64,000 nt of DNA from Cycas panzhihuaensis. Taxonomy: Eukaryota > Cycadophyta. Shown one piece after another: positions 33,481 through 43,719 of the stretch; position 1 is the first letter of the stretch, and each line of letters begins with the position of its first letter. The notes under the pieces were generated by a model. That model did not search any database. It worked only from the letters and a program-made list of their open reading frames with translations, and was not told the origin of the DNA. The stretch is from positions 159,347,741-159,411,740 of the forward strand of contig CM041465.1 in NCBI GenBank assembly GCA_023213395.1, in the 5' to 3' direction. Position numbers and translations under genes: made by a program.

Positions 33481-33578
33481 GCTTTATTATAACAACTTGC
33501 AAGGGTAAAGTTCTTTTTAACTTGGGGAGGATGATGTAGGAGCATCTAGACCTCCTACCCTTTTAATATTTTATGAAT

Positions 33579-33857
33579 TGTTGGGTGTAATACTCAATTC
33601 CATTAGCCCTTTGTAAACTCTCTCTATCTTTTGTATATTGTATTAGAGTTGTGGGCCACCTTGATATGTGTGCCACCTCTAAGTAGTCCAATGGGGTTCT
33701 TTCTCTAGTGGTGAGGTTGTACTATAAGTATGTACTCTTATTTGTTCATAATTGAGTTTTGGCCAATTCTCCAACATGGTGTCTATTCTGTGCATACTTC
33801 ATCTTTTGTTGCTCACCATTAGGGTTTGATGTGCTTGTCAAATTACTAATCCTAACA
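33579..33857 (+). repeat. 5' LTR of the gene-carrying element
   Basis: 279 bp, TGTTGGGTG...CTAACA. It is nearly identical to 45197-45476. Confidence 0.95.
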
Positions 33858-33869
33858 TGGTATCAGAGC
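33858..33869 (+). promoter_or_regulatory. Primer-binding site (initiator-Met tRNA)
   Basis: TGGTATCAGAGC immediately after the 5' LTR is the perfect plant initiator-Met tRNA complement used by copia and many non-autonomous LTR elements. Confidence 0.92.
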
Positions 33870-34035
33870 CCAAGGTTTAACCCTTGGAGGCCTTTCTCGC
33901 AAATCCTAGTACATGTCATTCATGTTTTTGAGCTTTCAAGTCTTGTAAATTTTTTTTGATGTGCCTGTTTCGTGACTTCGTCAAGTTGAAGATCATTTCA
34001 AGTTATATCTGATGCATATTTTGTTATAGGACTGA

Positions 34036-34360
34036 TGTTGGGAATAATCCCAATGTTTGTGCACTAGAGCGCTTAGGGCCCCTCAAAGCCACCTTTGAGG
34101 GCCCCTAGGGCACCTTGAACTGCAGATTCGCCTCGGACCGACCACTCACGTGAGTGCGACACCGCTATTTATTTTTTATATTTTTCAAACTAACCTTAAT
34201 TGTTGTGCAGTGAGGGTGATGGCGCCGACGCCTCCCGAATCTCTATTTAAGGGTTGGGAATACCTCCTGGTGTTTATTAACACCGCCACTCTTTCGGAAA
34301 TCGCGTTGTACTCAAGATGAAAGTCGCGTGATGTCCCTTTCTGCTCCTCCGGCTCCATCA
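34036..34360 (+). repeat. 5' LTR of Copia-2
   Basis: 325 bp, TGTTGGGAAT...CTCCATCA. It contains the short palindrome TTGGGAATAATCCCAA and a long inverted repeat (AGGGCCCCTCAAAG pairing with CTTTGAGGGCCCCT). Many one- to few-base indels separate it from the 3' LTR. Confidence 0.95.
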
Positions 34361-34362
34361 TT

Positions 34363-34374
34363 TGGTATCAGAGC
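34363..34374 (+). promoter_or_regulatory. Copia-2 primer-binding site (initiator-Met tRNA)
   Basis: TGGTATCAGAGC lies two bases after the 5' LTR, the perfect initiator-Met tRNA complement. Confidence 0.93.
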
Positions 34375-34699
34375 TAAGTTGAGCTACGTTGTCATTTTTC
34401 TGATTTTAGTTGCTCAATCGTCCGACGGAACATAGCTATATGTTGCTCGTTGAGATTACAGCGAGCTCACCGATCTCTTTGGAGAAGACGGTTACGAATT
34501 CCATCCTTTGTGGAGGAAGATCTCCCTCGGAAGTTTGCTCTCCATCTGAAACCAGTTCCTCGTTTCATTTCTTATTTTTATAAATATTTTTGAAATATGC
34601 CTCTTATTTGCTCCTTTTGATCTCCGATCCGATATATATGCACTCGAATATATGTGCACTTGATAGATTTATAGTTTATATACCTAGATTAATTTTTTT

Positions 34700-35400
34700 A
34701 CAATTTATACATACATTTCCCGTTTTCTGCGTGTATTTGCTGCGTTAACTCTGCCCATCGCCCTATATTCTCTGTACACCCACGCCCAGCACTTACTGAT
34801 ATCCTCTGCCTGAGATAGTATTGCCGTCCGCCTGCTCGGTGCATCGTGTCGCCTCGGGTTTCCCGTCTCGCACTGCCCTCCCTGACTCAACCCTCTTCGG
34901 TGCGTTGTACGTGCCCTGTGTGCTCTGCGTGTTGGCTCAGCGATCCGTTCCCGTCTCTCTGCGTGTTTGCGTCTCCGTGTGTCATTGATTGCCTCTGCGG
35001 CTCGGCCTTGTGCGTTTAGTGCCCATCGTTCACTTGCCCGTGCGGACGTCTTACTGCGTCGCCCGTGCGAATCTCCGTCTGACCCTCGGCCGCTTCCGCT
35101 TCAGTCGCCCGACGCCCTCGGCGCGTTCCGCCCGCCCGTGGACGTGCGCTGCCTGCGTCGCCCGTGCCCGTCTCCGTACGCCCTCGGCGCGCTGCTTCCC
35201 GCTCAGGTCGCCGTCGCCCGATCTCTGCACTGCGCATCTCGTCCGTCTCGTGTCCGTCTGCCAGCCCGGCGAGGTCGCCTCCGTCGCGTATGTTGGCCTT
35301 AGCGCCGTGTATCCGCCTTGGCGCCGGCCGGTGATTCGTGCCTTGCTCTCTGCGCCGACGCCGCCCTGTTCGGTACTCTGATCAGGCCTCTTTAATACGA
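34700..35400. other. GC- and CpG-rich island in the Copia-2 leader
   Basis: About 700 bp rich in CG dinucleotides inside a generally AT-rich, CpG-poor window. It holds imperfect tandem units, for example GCGTCGCCCGTGC at 35056 and 35155 followed by related GTCTCCGT and CCCTCGGC segments, and two copies of TTTAATACGAAGTCCT at 35391 and 35418. The reading frames across it (34967-35381) are open mainly because GC-rich DNA has few stops; I do not consider them genes. Confidence 0.8.
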
Positions 35401-37806
35401 AGTCCTGCCTCGTGTGCTTTAATACGAAGTCCTTTGGTGCGACCCTCCCCTCCGTGATATATTTATCTGTGCTTTAATCCGTAAGTTCCGTGCATTATTG
35501 CTTTTTTTACGTTTCTATATTTTTCGATTATTATTCTTCGTATATTGATTTTACGTTTCAATTTTAATTATTTTATGTTTTAAATTCAAAATCCTTTTTT
35601 TAAAAGTATTAAACTCCTGTTTTAACTCGACGAGCGAGTTCACCCTCCTGGCATCGGAGGTTTACATTTCTGACGGTCGTGGGTTCCATCCCAGCCAATT
35701 CAGTTTGCATCGTTTTCTTAAAGAAGTTTTGTTCATTTTTAAACTTTATTTTTTAAAAATTTTATTTTTCATAGGGTTATTGGCGCATTTTTTGCCATAA
35801 CTTCCCCCTGGCTCATCAGTTTCAGACGAAACCTACGCCATCAGATCAAAAATTTTTCGTAGATCAATTTCGACTGGTCATAAGACCGTTTTGGTGCCCA
35901 TTTGACCTCGTTTCACCCCTTTTAACATTGGACCTTTGAAATTTCAGCAGTTTTTACATTTTTGATAAAATCAGTTTTAGAACTGGCTGCTATTTATTGT
36001 TGGTAAACTGTTTTGTATCCGAATTTTTCTATTGTGATCTACGTCATATAAACTCTAATACCCATCTTTTATTTTTATTTTTTGACTTCATTTTCACTGA
36101 TATTTTAATCGTTAAAATAAGAAAATTAGTTGATTTTACCTGTTTCTTGAACATTCTCCATAAAGCTACTTATCACTTTTTTCACTATAACTTTTGCAAT
36201 TTTTATCAGATTTCATTTCCGTCGACCGTTGGGAAGTGACTCATTTCTCTTCAACGTGATATATTTTTTCATATATTTTGACATATTTTGCTTATATTTC
36301 AAATCGCCTAAAGTTGAGTCATTTTATTGGCCTAAATCGCTTTTTTTACACTGTTTAATATATTCTTTCAAATTTTTCAATTGGCGAATATTAATTACTT
36401 CATCAATAATATTTAATCATTTTTTCAACTTTTCTAAGGATTAATTAATACTTTTATACAATTTTTGCCTACCTTGCTCCTGTTAGGCTCCATAAGGAGG
36501 TCCTTTTCTTAGCATCATTCAAAACGTGACTTATTGGTATCATTTTTCAAAACCGTCTATCTTATTGGATTCACATTTCAGCAATCTACATATTGATAAA
36601 ATTTTAAGCTATTCTGACCTCTTTCAATATCGTTTTCAATCTATTAAAGTTGAGTATATATATTCATCCTAACAAGCTTGTCTTCCTTTCAAAAATTGTA
36701 AAGAAAATTCTAGTTTACTCAAAGTTTTTTGCTTGATCTTTCTACAAGCACTTTACATTATTTTGAACAAGTATTTATTTATAAGGCAATCTGAGAAAAG
36801 TTGTTCTTAAAAGAAGTTTTTTTTACATTGAAGATTTATTATTCATTTGAGAAATTGGCATCTGTTTATCTATTCTCAAAAGTTTATTTTAAATCTTGCA
36901 TAAGTGAAAAGTTTTGAGCATCATTACTTCCTTTTGATTGTTTTACTTTAAAAGTGTATTAAAGTTCTTCTTCATTATTGGAAAATATCATCCTTCTTGC
37001 ACTTATAAAAGGAAAATTGCATTTCTTTTCAAAGGCATCGTATATTTGTTTGAAGGACATTATATATTTTTTTTAAAAAAATCAAAAAGAGTTTTTTTTT
37101 GTAAAAAGTTTTCATTTCATCTTGCTTAGAGCATTTTTTTTTCTATTATCAAAAGAATTTTTCTTTTTCTAAGCAAGACCACATTGCTAAATAGATTAGT
37201 TTTCACATTAAATAAGATAAATCCCGAATTGAACCACACTTTTTTCCAGCCTTGCAAGGAGCAGTTAGGACCCCGAAGTTACCACCACTTTACGCTAATC
37301 GGCCTACTCATATTGGATGAGGCGACCATTAGCTCAGTGTATACGGTGGCGGTGAGGTCGTAACCTTTTCCTTTTATGGTGTTTGGAGACCAAGGCTAGA
37401 CACGGAGGGTGAGTGCCTTTGGTTCGAGAACCTTCACCGCTAGATCATCGTTAGGCATAAATCCGACGTAGGTGGACCAACAATTCAGGGGGGTGTCAAA
37501 GCCTTCTTAGCAGCCCACGTACTGAGGTATATAGAGCCTAGCGCTCAGTACCGGTATAAAGGGTCCCTGTTTTGCCATCTGTGGGCAGGCGCCATTGACA
37601 GAATAGCAACCGAAGGTTACCCCAGGAGAAACATAAACTTAGAGCCTAGTAGCCTTTCTAGGTCCTAGTTCATTTGTTCAAACTTTGGAAAACCTTGGGA
37701 TATATATATTTGGAAATAATCTCTTTCATTTTAAGTTCTTTCAAATTTTCTACATTCAAATATTTTGCTATTGCATTTATCATATTTTATACAACCTTAA
37801 TTTAAA
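35401..37806. other. Remainder of the Copia-2 leader, no gene
   Basis: T-rich non-coding sequence. From about 37360 to 37640 it contains the block shared with Copia-1 (6680-6965). No protein-like frame is seen. Confidence 0.6.
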
Positions 37807-38979
37807 ATGACATCTAGTTTTGGGAATATGATTATTCCTAAATTTGATGGAAACAATTTTCTTAACTGGAGTAGGAGGATGAGGCCCATCCTCATAGCAA
37901 ATGAAATGTGGGATATAGTGAGAAATGGTTACAATGACTTAGGATCAAACCCAACTGATACTGAAAAAGCTACATACAAAGAAAATATCAAAAAAGATAA
38001 TGAAGCCTTAGCCCTTATTTTTTGCGCTTTAGAAGATCATGTTTTTCCACGAGTTAGTGAATCCATTAAGTCCAAAGAGGCTTGGGATACTTTACAGCTT
38101 ATATACGAAGGTAGCGTCCTCTAAACTACAAAACTTAAGAAGTAAGTTTGAAAATTTCTGGATGATGCCTCATGAATCAATAAGCGAATTTATGACCAAG
38201 ATTCAAGACATAGTTAACCAAATGAGGTCCCTTGGGGATACCTTAACCAACAAAGAGTTGTTGAACGAATCCTTCGATGTGTAGGAGCCGTTAGACGCTT
38301 TGAGATGGTAGCTACAAGTATTAGTGTATCTAAAGACCTAAGTACCCTCAAAATAGAACAACTTACTGCTATGCTTATGTCCATAGAAGAGCAACAAGCT
38401 ACCAACGAAACCTTAGAACATGCCTTTGCTACAAAGGCCAACATTCAATCTAATCCTCAAGATGGCCCTTCAAAACAAAATGAATCCCCTTTAAGGAGAA
38501 AAGATAAAAACCCTAGAACTGAACCTAGACAAAATCCTCCACGATACCAAGCTCCTCATAATAGACAAGGACGACCCCCACAACATGAAAACTCTCCAAG
38601 ACATTCGAACACTCAAAGAAACCCTAACCAACAAAGACAAGTTGAAAATCATTCTTGTTGTCCACATTGTCATGGGAACCCACAACCTTCTACCACACCT
38701 CAAAACTATCGTGACCAACCAAGAAATACTCATACTCAATTCTATGAGGAAAGGGGGAGACCTCTCAACTTTGATCACTCTTCACCAAGGAATCAAAATC
38801 TTAGTTATGGAAAAGAGATCAACTATATTGCACTTATTGTCGTAGAAATGGTCACACTGAAGATAAGTGTTTTTCCAAACATGGACCACCCTCTAGAGGA
38901 CATGTGTCAAACACATCAGAATCTAAAATCAACAATAGGTTATTTCTATCTAGTTTTTCAAACCAGAAGAAGAGGATGA
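37807..38979 (+). pseudogene. Copia-2 gag
   Basis: It starts at ATG 37807 with MTSSFGNMIIPKFDGNNFL and NWSRRM, the standard copia gag opening. The frame shifts at about 38100 (into LQNLRSKFENFWMM) and again near 38285, then runs through an Asn/Gln/Pro-rich segment from 38305. A zinc knuckle CTYCRRNGHTEDKC (CX2CX4HX4C) lies at 38829-38870 in a third frame and is intact. Gag builds the particle and binds RNA. All three breaks are small indels; the codons themselves look well kept. It could be a recently live gag, or an intact one damaged by sequencing error. It lies just after the leader and before protease. Confidence 0.88.
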
Positions 38980-40529
38980 TAGTTGGTACATTGATTAGGT
39001 TGTTCCACCCACATGACCCATAGAGAATAATTATTTCAAACTTTGGATACAAATAAGAAAGGGTCTATTATGTTTGGAGACAACACTTCTCACCAATCGA
39101 TTGGAAAAGGTAACATTGCCTTATTGGTGATAGTGGTGAACATAAATATTTAAATGATGTTCTATATGTCCACCTTTAAAGAAAACTTACTATCGGTGGG
39201 GATGGATGATGGGACAAGACTATAAAATAATTTTTGACAACGGTGAATCGTCATCAAAGACAAAGCGACAAAATGAAGCTATTGTTGCTAGGGTATCATG
39301 ACTAAAGATCGTTTATTTAAACTTACTATCACCCCCTCAGATACATATGCCCTTAGAACCACAACTACTATGGATAGTGACCTATGGCATCGACGTTTCG
39401 GTCACCTTAATTATACAAGTTTAGCCCTTATGAAAAGATTAGATATGGTTAATGGCTTACCCCCTATTGATGTTAACAAAGAGTTGTGTGAGGGATGCCT
39501 TCTTGGAAAACATCATAGAGAAAGCTTTCCAGACTTTAGCCATCGGACATCTGCCCCTCTTCAACTCGTATACACAGATATTTGTGGCCCAATGGCCACT
39601 CCCTCATAGCGGTGCCAAATATTTCCTTACATTTATTGATGACTTTACAAGAAAGACTTGGGTGTTCTTTCTCAAATACAAATCTGATGCTTTTGACCAC
39701 TTTGTTGACTTCAAAACCTACGTTGAGCGACAAAGTGGATACCATATCCTCTCCTTAAGATCAGATAATGGGGGAGAATTTACCTCTAATATCTTCAAGG
39801 ATTCTTGTATCCAACATGGGATTAGCGACAACATACCAACCCTTACACCCCACAACAAAATGGTGTGAAAGGAAAAAGCAGAACTATCGTAGAAATGGCA
39901 CGTTGTATGCTTAAAGATAAAAACTTAGGCCATGAATTTTGGTGAAGCGATCCATACTGTGATCTACTTACTTAATCGATGTTCCACAAAAAGTCATTAG
40001 AGGAAGACACCGGAAGAAGCATGGACGGGTTATAAACCTAGTATCCGTCACCTTAAGGTATTTGGTCGCTTAGCCTATGCCCATGTCACGACCAAGAAGA
40101 ACCAAATTAGATGATCATAGTGTAAAATGTATCTTTATTGGATATAGTGAATCATCAAGATCTTACAAAGTTTATGATCCCAAATCCCGAAAAGTTATTC
40201 TGAGTAGGGATGTCAAATTTCAAGAAGACACCTACTATCAAAATAATCACGAACAACAAAAGGACATTACTATTAAGTTTAATGCATCAAATACATCCAA
40301 ATATGTGCCACCTATGTGGCGAAACTCTCCGGAAACTACTAGGGAAACAACATCCCCTCAACCACCATCACAACCGCTACCTAAATGGGTTCAACGCAAT
40401 CATGACTTAGGAAATATATTAGATAACAATCGAAGATCTACACGTTCACACAAAGTTAACTTTGCTCTAATGAGTAAGTTACTTGAAAGTCATGAGCCTC
40501 AAACATTTGGTGAGGCTAATCAACATGAG
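38980..40529 (+). pseudogene. Copia-2 protease and integrase
   Basis: Protease remnant: WYID then a broken Ser-Gly and CSTHMTH at about 38985-39020, then MFGDN and a DVLYV-like end. Integrase: zinc region LWHRRFGHLNYTSL and CEGCLLGKHH (39382-39520), catalytic core with VYTDICGPM (about 39570), FIDDFTRKTWVFFL (39637 onward) and LRSDNGGEFTS (about 39755), then the Glu-bearing segment after a one-base loss at 39868. The C-terminal part from 40077 (KCIFIGYSESSRSYKVYDP) stays open to 40595. The three catalytic acids appear present. Breaks are indels at about 39010, 39607, 39868 and 39940. Confidence 0.88.
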
Positions 40530-40531
40530 TC

Positions 40532-41960
40532 TTGGCAAAAGCCATGCAAGAGGAATATAAATCTATCGTTAAAAATGATACTTGGGAACTTGTAGACTTA
40601 CCACCAAGAAAGAAAGCCATTGGAACCAAATGGGTTTATAAGACTAAGTTCCACTCTGATGGATCAATTGATAAATATAAAGCTCGTTTAGTTGCCAAAG
40701 GATATGCCCAAAAAGAAGGCATAGACTATGACAAAACATTTGCCGCAGGTGCTAGAATGGAATCGATTCGCATGATAATAAGTTTAGGCGCTCAAATGGG
40801 TTGGCCTTTGTTTATCAAATGGACGTAAAAGTGCCTTTTAAATGGATATATTCAAGAAGACATCTATGTCTCTCAACCCCTCGGTTTTGAAGTCAGGGGG
40901 GAAGAAAACAAAGTGTATAAGTTAAAGAAAGCATTATATGGTCTAAAACAAGCACCTAGGGCTTGGTATTCCCGTATAGACACATATCTTAAAGATCAAG
41001 GGTTTGAAAGATCTCAAGCAGATCCAAACCTATACACTAAAATTAAAGGAGATTCGATATTGATCGTAGGACTTTATGTAGGCGACTTAATTTATACTGG
41101 AAATGACTCCCAACTTTTAAGTCAATTTAAAGAAGCTATGTGTAAGGAATTTGAAATGACAGACTTAGGTCTTATGCACTACTTCCTGGATTGGAAGTGT
41201 GGCAAGATAAACAAGGAATATTTATCTCTCAACGTAAATATATATTAGACCTTCTACAAAGATTTAATATGACAAGCGTAAACCATTGTCAATACCGGTA
41301 GAATTGGAATTAAACTCTCTAAGACAGATGACTCAACCTCGTTGATCCCACTCACTATAGACAACGATTGGTAGCCTACTTTATTTAACCTCTACTCGAC
41401 CGATATAACATATTACGTAAGTGTTGTATCTAGATTTATCACAGATCCAAAGACATCCCATTGGCAAGTCGCTAAAAGAATCCTCGAGATACCTTAAAGG
41501 GACTTGGACTTTGGACTATACTACAAACCTACATCCGAGTTTTGATTAACGGGTTACATGATTGATTGGGTGGTGATATTGATGATAGAAAATCTACTTG
41601 GTTATGCATTTAGTATGGGATCGTGACGGTAGCTTGGAGTTCAAAGAAACAAAATCTGGTGTCCTTATCCACAGTAGAAGCGAGAATATAAAGCCGCGAT
41701 GTTAGGTGCATGTGAATCAATCGTTAAGAAGACTCTTACAAGATTTTCAAATTAAGCAATGAGGCCCCACTAAAATTTGGTGTGACAATCGGGCTATTCA
41801 AATGACCAAAAATCCGGATTCCACCGAGAACAAAGCACATTGAAACTCAATACCACTTTATTCGGAACTTGTACAAGCGAGCAGATAGAGTTGACTTATT
41901 GTAGCAATCAAGATCAAGCAATGGATATTTTTACAAAGGCCTTGGGAAAAATCAAGTTTG
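40532..41960 (+). pseudogene. Copia-2 reverse transcriptase and RNase H
   Basis: RT starts with WELVDLPPRKKAIGTKWVYK and continues through ARLVAKGYAQKEGIDY to a break at 40826, then FLNGYIQEDIYVSQPLGFE and KALYGLKQAPRAWY. The catalytic box reads LYVGDLIYTGND: the first Asp of YVDD is Gly (41081-41083), which abolishes polymerase activity. From 41240 onward RNase H is recognisable only piecemeal (about 41480 LDFGLYY, 41640 SSKKQN, about 41930 DIFTKALGKIKFEKF) because single-base insertions and deletions occur every few tens of bases. It would convert RNA to double-stranded DNA. Confidence 0.88.
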
Positions 41961-42000
41961 AAAAGTTCGAGAGATGATTTAGGAGTCATACACATTGGGC

Positions 42001-42012
42001 TTATGGGGAGAA
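42001..42012 (+). promoter_or_regulatory. Copia-2 polypurine tract
   Basis: TTATGGGGAGAA directly precedes the 3' LTR start TGTTGGGAAT. Confidence 0.8.
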
Positions 42013-42338
42013 TGTTGGGAATAATCCCAATGTTTGTGCACTAGGCGCTTAGGGCCCCTCAAAGCCACCTTTGAGGGCCCCTAGGGCACCTTGAACTGAT
42101 TCAATGGCCGGACCGACCACTCGGGTGAGGTACGTATTACACCTATTTATTTTTATATTTTTCAAACTAACCTTAATTGTTGTGCGTGAGGGTGATGGCG
42201 CCCGCGCCTCCCGAATCTCTATTTAAGGGTTGGGAATACCTCCCTGGTGTTTATTAACACCGCCACTCTTTCAGAAATCGCCGTTGTACTCAAGATGAAA
42301 GTCGCGTGATGTCCTGCTCTGCTCCTCCGGCTCCATCA
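42013..42338 (+). repeat. 3' LTR of Copia-2
   Basis: 326 bp, ending CTCCATCA and followed by ACTGA. It aligns with 34036-34360 with numerous short indels, for example near the ACTCACGTGAG segment of the 5' copy. Confidence 0.95.
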
Positions 42339-42529
42339 ACTGATATCAAATTTTGAAGGGCTATTTTGATGGTGATGAGAGGTTGTTTTCAAGCCTGTTT
42401 TGAAGTTTGTGGTCATTTAAAACTGTTGATCTTTGTAGTGGACATTTTCGCCACATGTGGCGCCATAATAATATTGCATGCAGGTGAAAGTCCACCAAAT
42501 TATTTGTGCAAATCCAATTCTTGTTTAAT

Positions 42530-42772
42530 TACTTCCTTCGCATGTCAGTGGACAGAGTGCTACAGGAACTGTTAACAGCAGTTGAGAGAGTGCTTCTCGC
42601 TATCCGGAAGCTAGAAGAGACTCAATTTTAAAAGATTTACAGTTTTTTTTCAGGTTATACATATATTTTCATTGATATGTACTTTTCTTATACTCAAAAA
42701 TTTTGTATTCAAGGCCTTCAAATCTGGCCTATATTCTTATGTATTTTTCAAAAAAAAAAAAAAAAAAAAAAA
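42530..42772 (+). pseudogene. Possible captured 3' end of a processed host mRNA
   Basis: A short open stretch ends with RVLQELLTAVERVLLAIRKL and then EETQF and a stop at 42629-42631. About 120 bp of AT-rich sequence follows and then a run of 23 A (42750-42772). Coding end, short untranslated stretch and poly(A) is the layout of a cDNA end. The stretch just before, TTACTTCCTTCGCATGTCAG ending at 42548, also resembles an intron 3' end, so genomic capture is possible too. I do not recognise the protein; the heptad-like Leu/Val pattern suggests a helix. It lies inside the young LTR element, next to the tubulin fragment. Confidence 0.45.
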
Positions 42773-42975
42773 GAAAACTGCCATGCTTGGTGATATATGT
42801 GTTGGACTCTGTTTGTTTCCAATGACCTCAAACATGCTGCCAGAAGCAGCTTTGCCTCTGTAATCTTCTGCTTTTCATTTCTGTTACCTGACGGAGGACA
42901 GTTGAACTCACTTTCCAATGAGCCTGCCTGGCAGATCCAACTGGTCAACATACATACAATATTACAACATATGCA

Positions 42976-43245
42976 TCATTGAATGTGAGCCTTAGTTGTC
43001 AACCGGGCAAACCCTACCATGAAGAAGTGTAGGCAAGGAAATGGGATAAGATTTACAGCGAGTTTCCTCAAATCCGAGTTAAGCTGCCCAGGAAACCGGG
43101 AAACCTCATGCAACAAGTCACGCCGCTCAGCAGTCAAGTACCTGCCATGACAAGGATCTATTGCATACATCATATTCTTCGAATCCCACATCTGTTGTGT
43201 CATTAAGGCTAAGGTCGAGCTACGTATTCTTTGTGAGCCTAACAT
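42976..43245 (-). pseudogene. Beta-tubulin fragment in permuted order
   Basis: On the minus strand this 89-residue frame contains two conserved beta-tubulin segments. The first reads [20 protein letters not shown] then RYLTA, and the second [20 protein letters not shown] then LHFFMVGFA. In real beta-tubulin the RFPGQLNSD segment comes before the TQQMWD segment (roughly residues 240-280 and then 275-318). Here the order is reversed and a short junction (ERRDLLHE) lies between. Their outer ends overlap around the LTSRGSQ position, so a tandem duplication followed by trimming, or template switching, would produce it. Tubulin is the microtubule subunit; this piece cannot fold as one. The identification is by conserved sequence and is strong. 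Confidence 0.88.
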
Positions 43246-43310
43246 GGTAAGTTGATTCTTCCTCGGCTTGAGGAGGCGTACTTAGTTCGGTTTGGTCGGA
43301 GTTTACGCTT

Positions 43311-43637
43311 TCACCTTTTTCTTGTGCTTAGTCTCGGTCGGCGTCGTTTCGATTCTTGCGTTTCAACCAGAGTTTCTTCAGGATTTACTCCCTTCACTTC
43401 TTCGACCTGTTGTTCTTTAGGCGCAGGGGGCGTCTCCTCCAAAACCGCCTTTGAGGTTTCGGCCAGGGATTCCCCTGCAGGGACTTGTTCTTCTGCAACT
43501 TCGGTGGTGGCGGGCGCAGTGCCGTTCTCTGCAACCACAGTAATCGTATCCACCGTCGTCTTGGCTTCAACAGGATCCGACCCTGTAGGCTGCATTGCCT
43601 CAACGGCCTCCGACTTCAAGCTCGCAGATAATGGCAC
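43311..43637 (-). pseudogene. Acidic reading frame, probable captured host exon
   Basis: The minus strand is open for 108 codons with no decay. It is rich in Glu, Val, Ala and Thr (TEVAEEQVPAGESLAETSK) and ends in a basic run KRRRPRLSTRKR. Codon choice and CpG content (GCCGCCGAAG nearby) look like a host gene and unlike the surrounding repeats. There is no ATG in the frame at its start (it opens at GTG), and an upstream stop suggests that the first part is missing. The plus-strand frame over the same bases (43252-43719) is less protein-like. I cannot name the gene. Intrinsically disordered N-terminal regions of plant nuclear or chloroplast proteins can look like this. Confidence 0.45.
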
Positions 43638-43719
43638 AGTTCAGCTTCGGCGGCGAGACCTGCACAACAATGGTGGCAGCGGCATGATCATCATGTTTTT
43701 TTGGCAGAACCCTAAATAG

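Larger units (their letters stand above)
29316..33555 (+). mobile_element. Chromovirus-R: decayed Ty3/gypsy chromovirus with deleted RT
   Basis: Order seen: LTR start motif, long leader, gag, protease, a gap where RT and most of RNase H should be, integrase, chromodomain, polypurine tract and LTR start motif again. TGATGTAGGAGCAT occurs at 29316 and 33532, and these mark the LTR starts. The 3' LTR is cut short after about 24 bp by the stub of Gypsy-M. It is inactive. Confidence 0.7.
34036..42338 (+). mobile_element. Copia-2: full-length Ty1/copia element, 8.3 kb
   Basis: LTRs of about 325 bp flank a leader of more than 3.4 kb, gag, protease, integrase, RT and RNase H in copia order. Target-site duplication ACTGA is perfect (34031-34035 and 42339-42343). 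It lies inside the gene-carrying element. Unlike its neighbours, most of its defects are small indels and not C-to-T stops, especially beyond 41240. RT has a mutated catalytic Asp. Confidence 0.93.

Noticed and set aside
34967-35381. 111- and 130-codon frames in the GC-rich leader
   Set aside because: High GC removes stops by chance in several frames at once. The peptides are Arg/Pro/Ala/Ser-rich with no domain, and the DNA is made of imperfect repeats.
37807-41960. Copia-2 as an intact, active element
   Set aside because: Frames are broken by many indels and the RT catalytic Asp is Gly. Sequence error could explain the indels but not every defect.
42748-42951. Minus-strand frame ending in a poly-Phe run
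   Set aside because: The Phe run is the complement of the poly(A) stretch, and the rest shows no recognisable domain.
43252-43719. 155-codon plus-strand frame
   Set aside because: It mirrors the acidic minus-strand frame, which has the more protein-like composition. It starts and ends without supporting signals.
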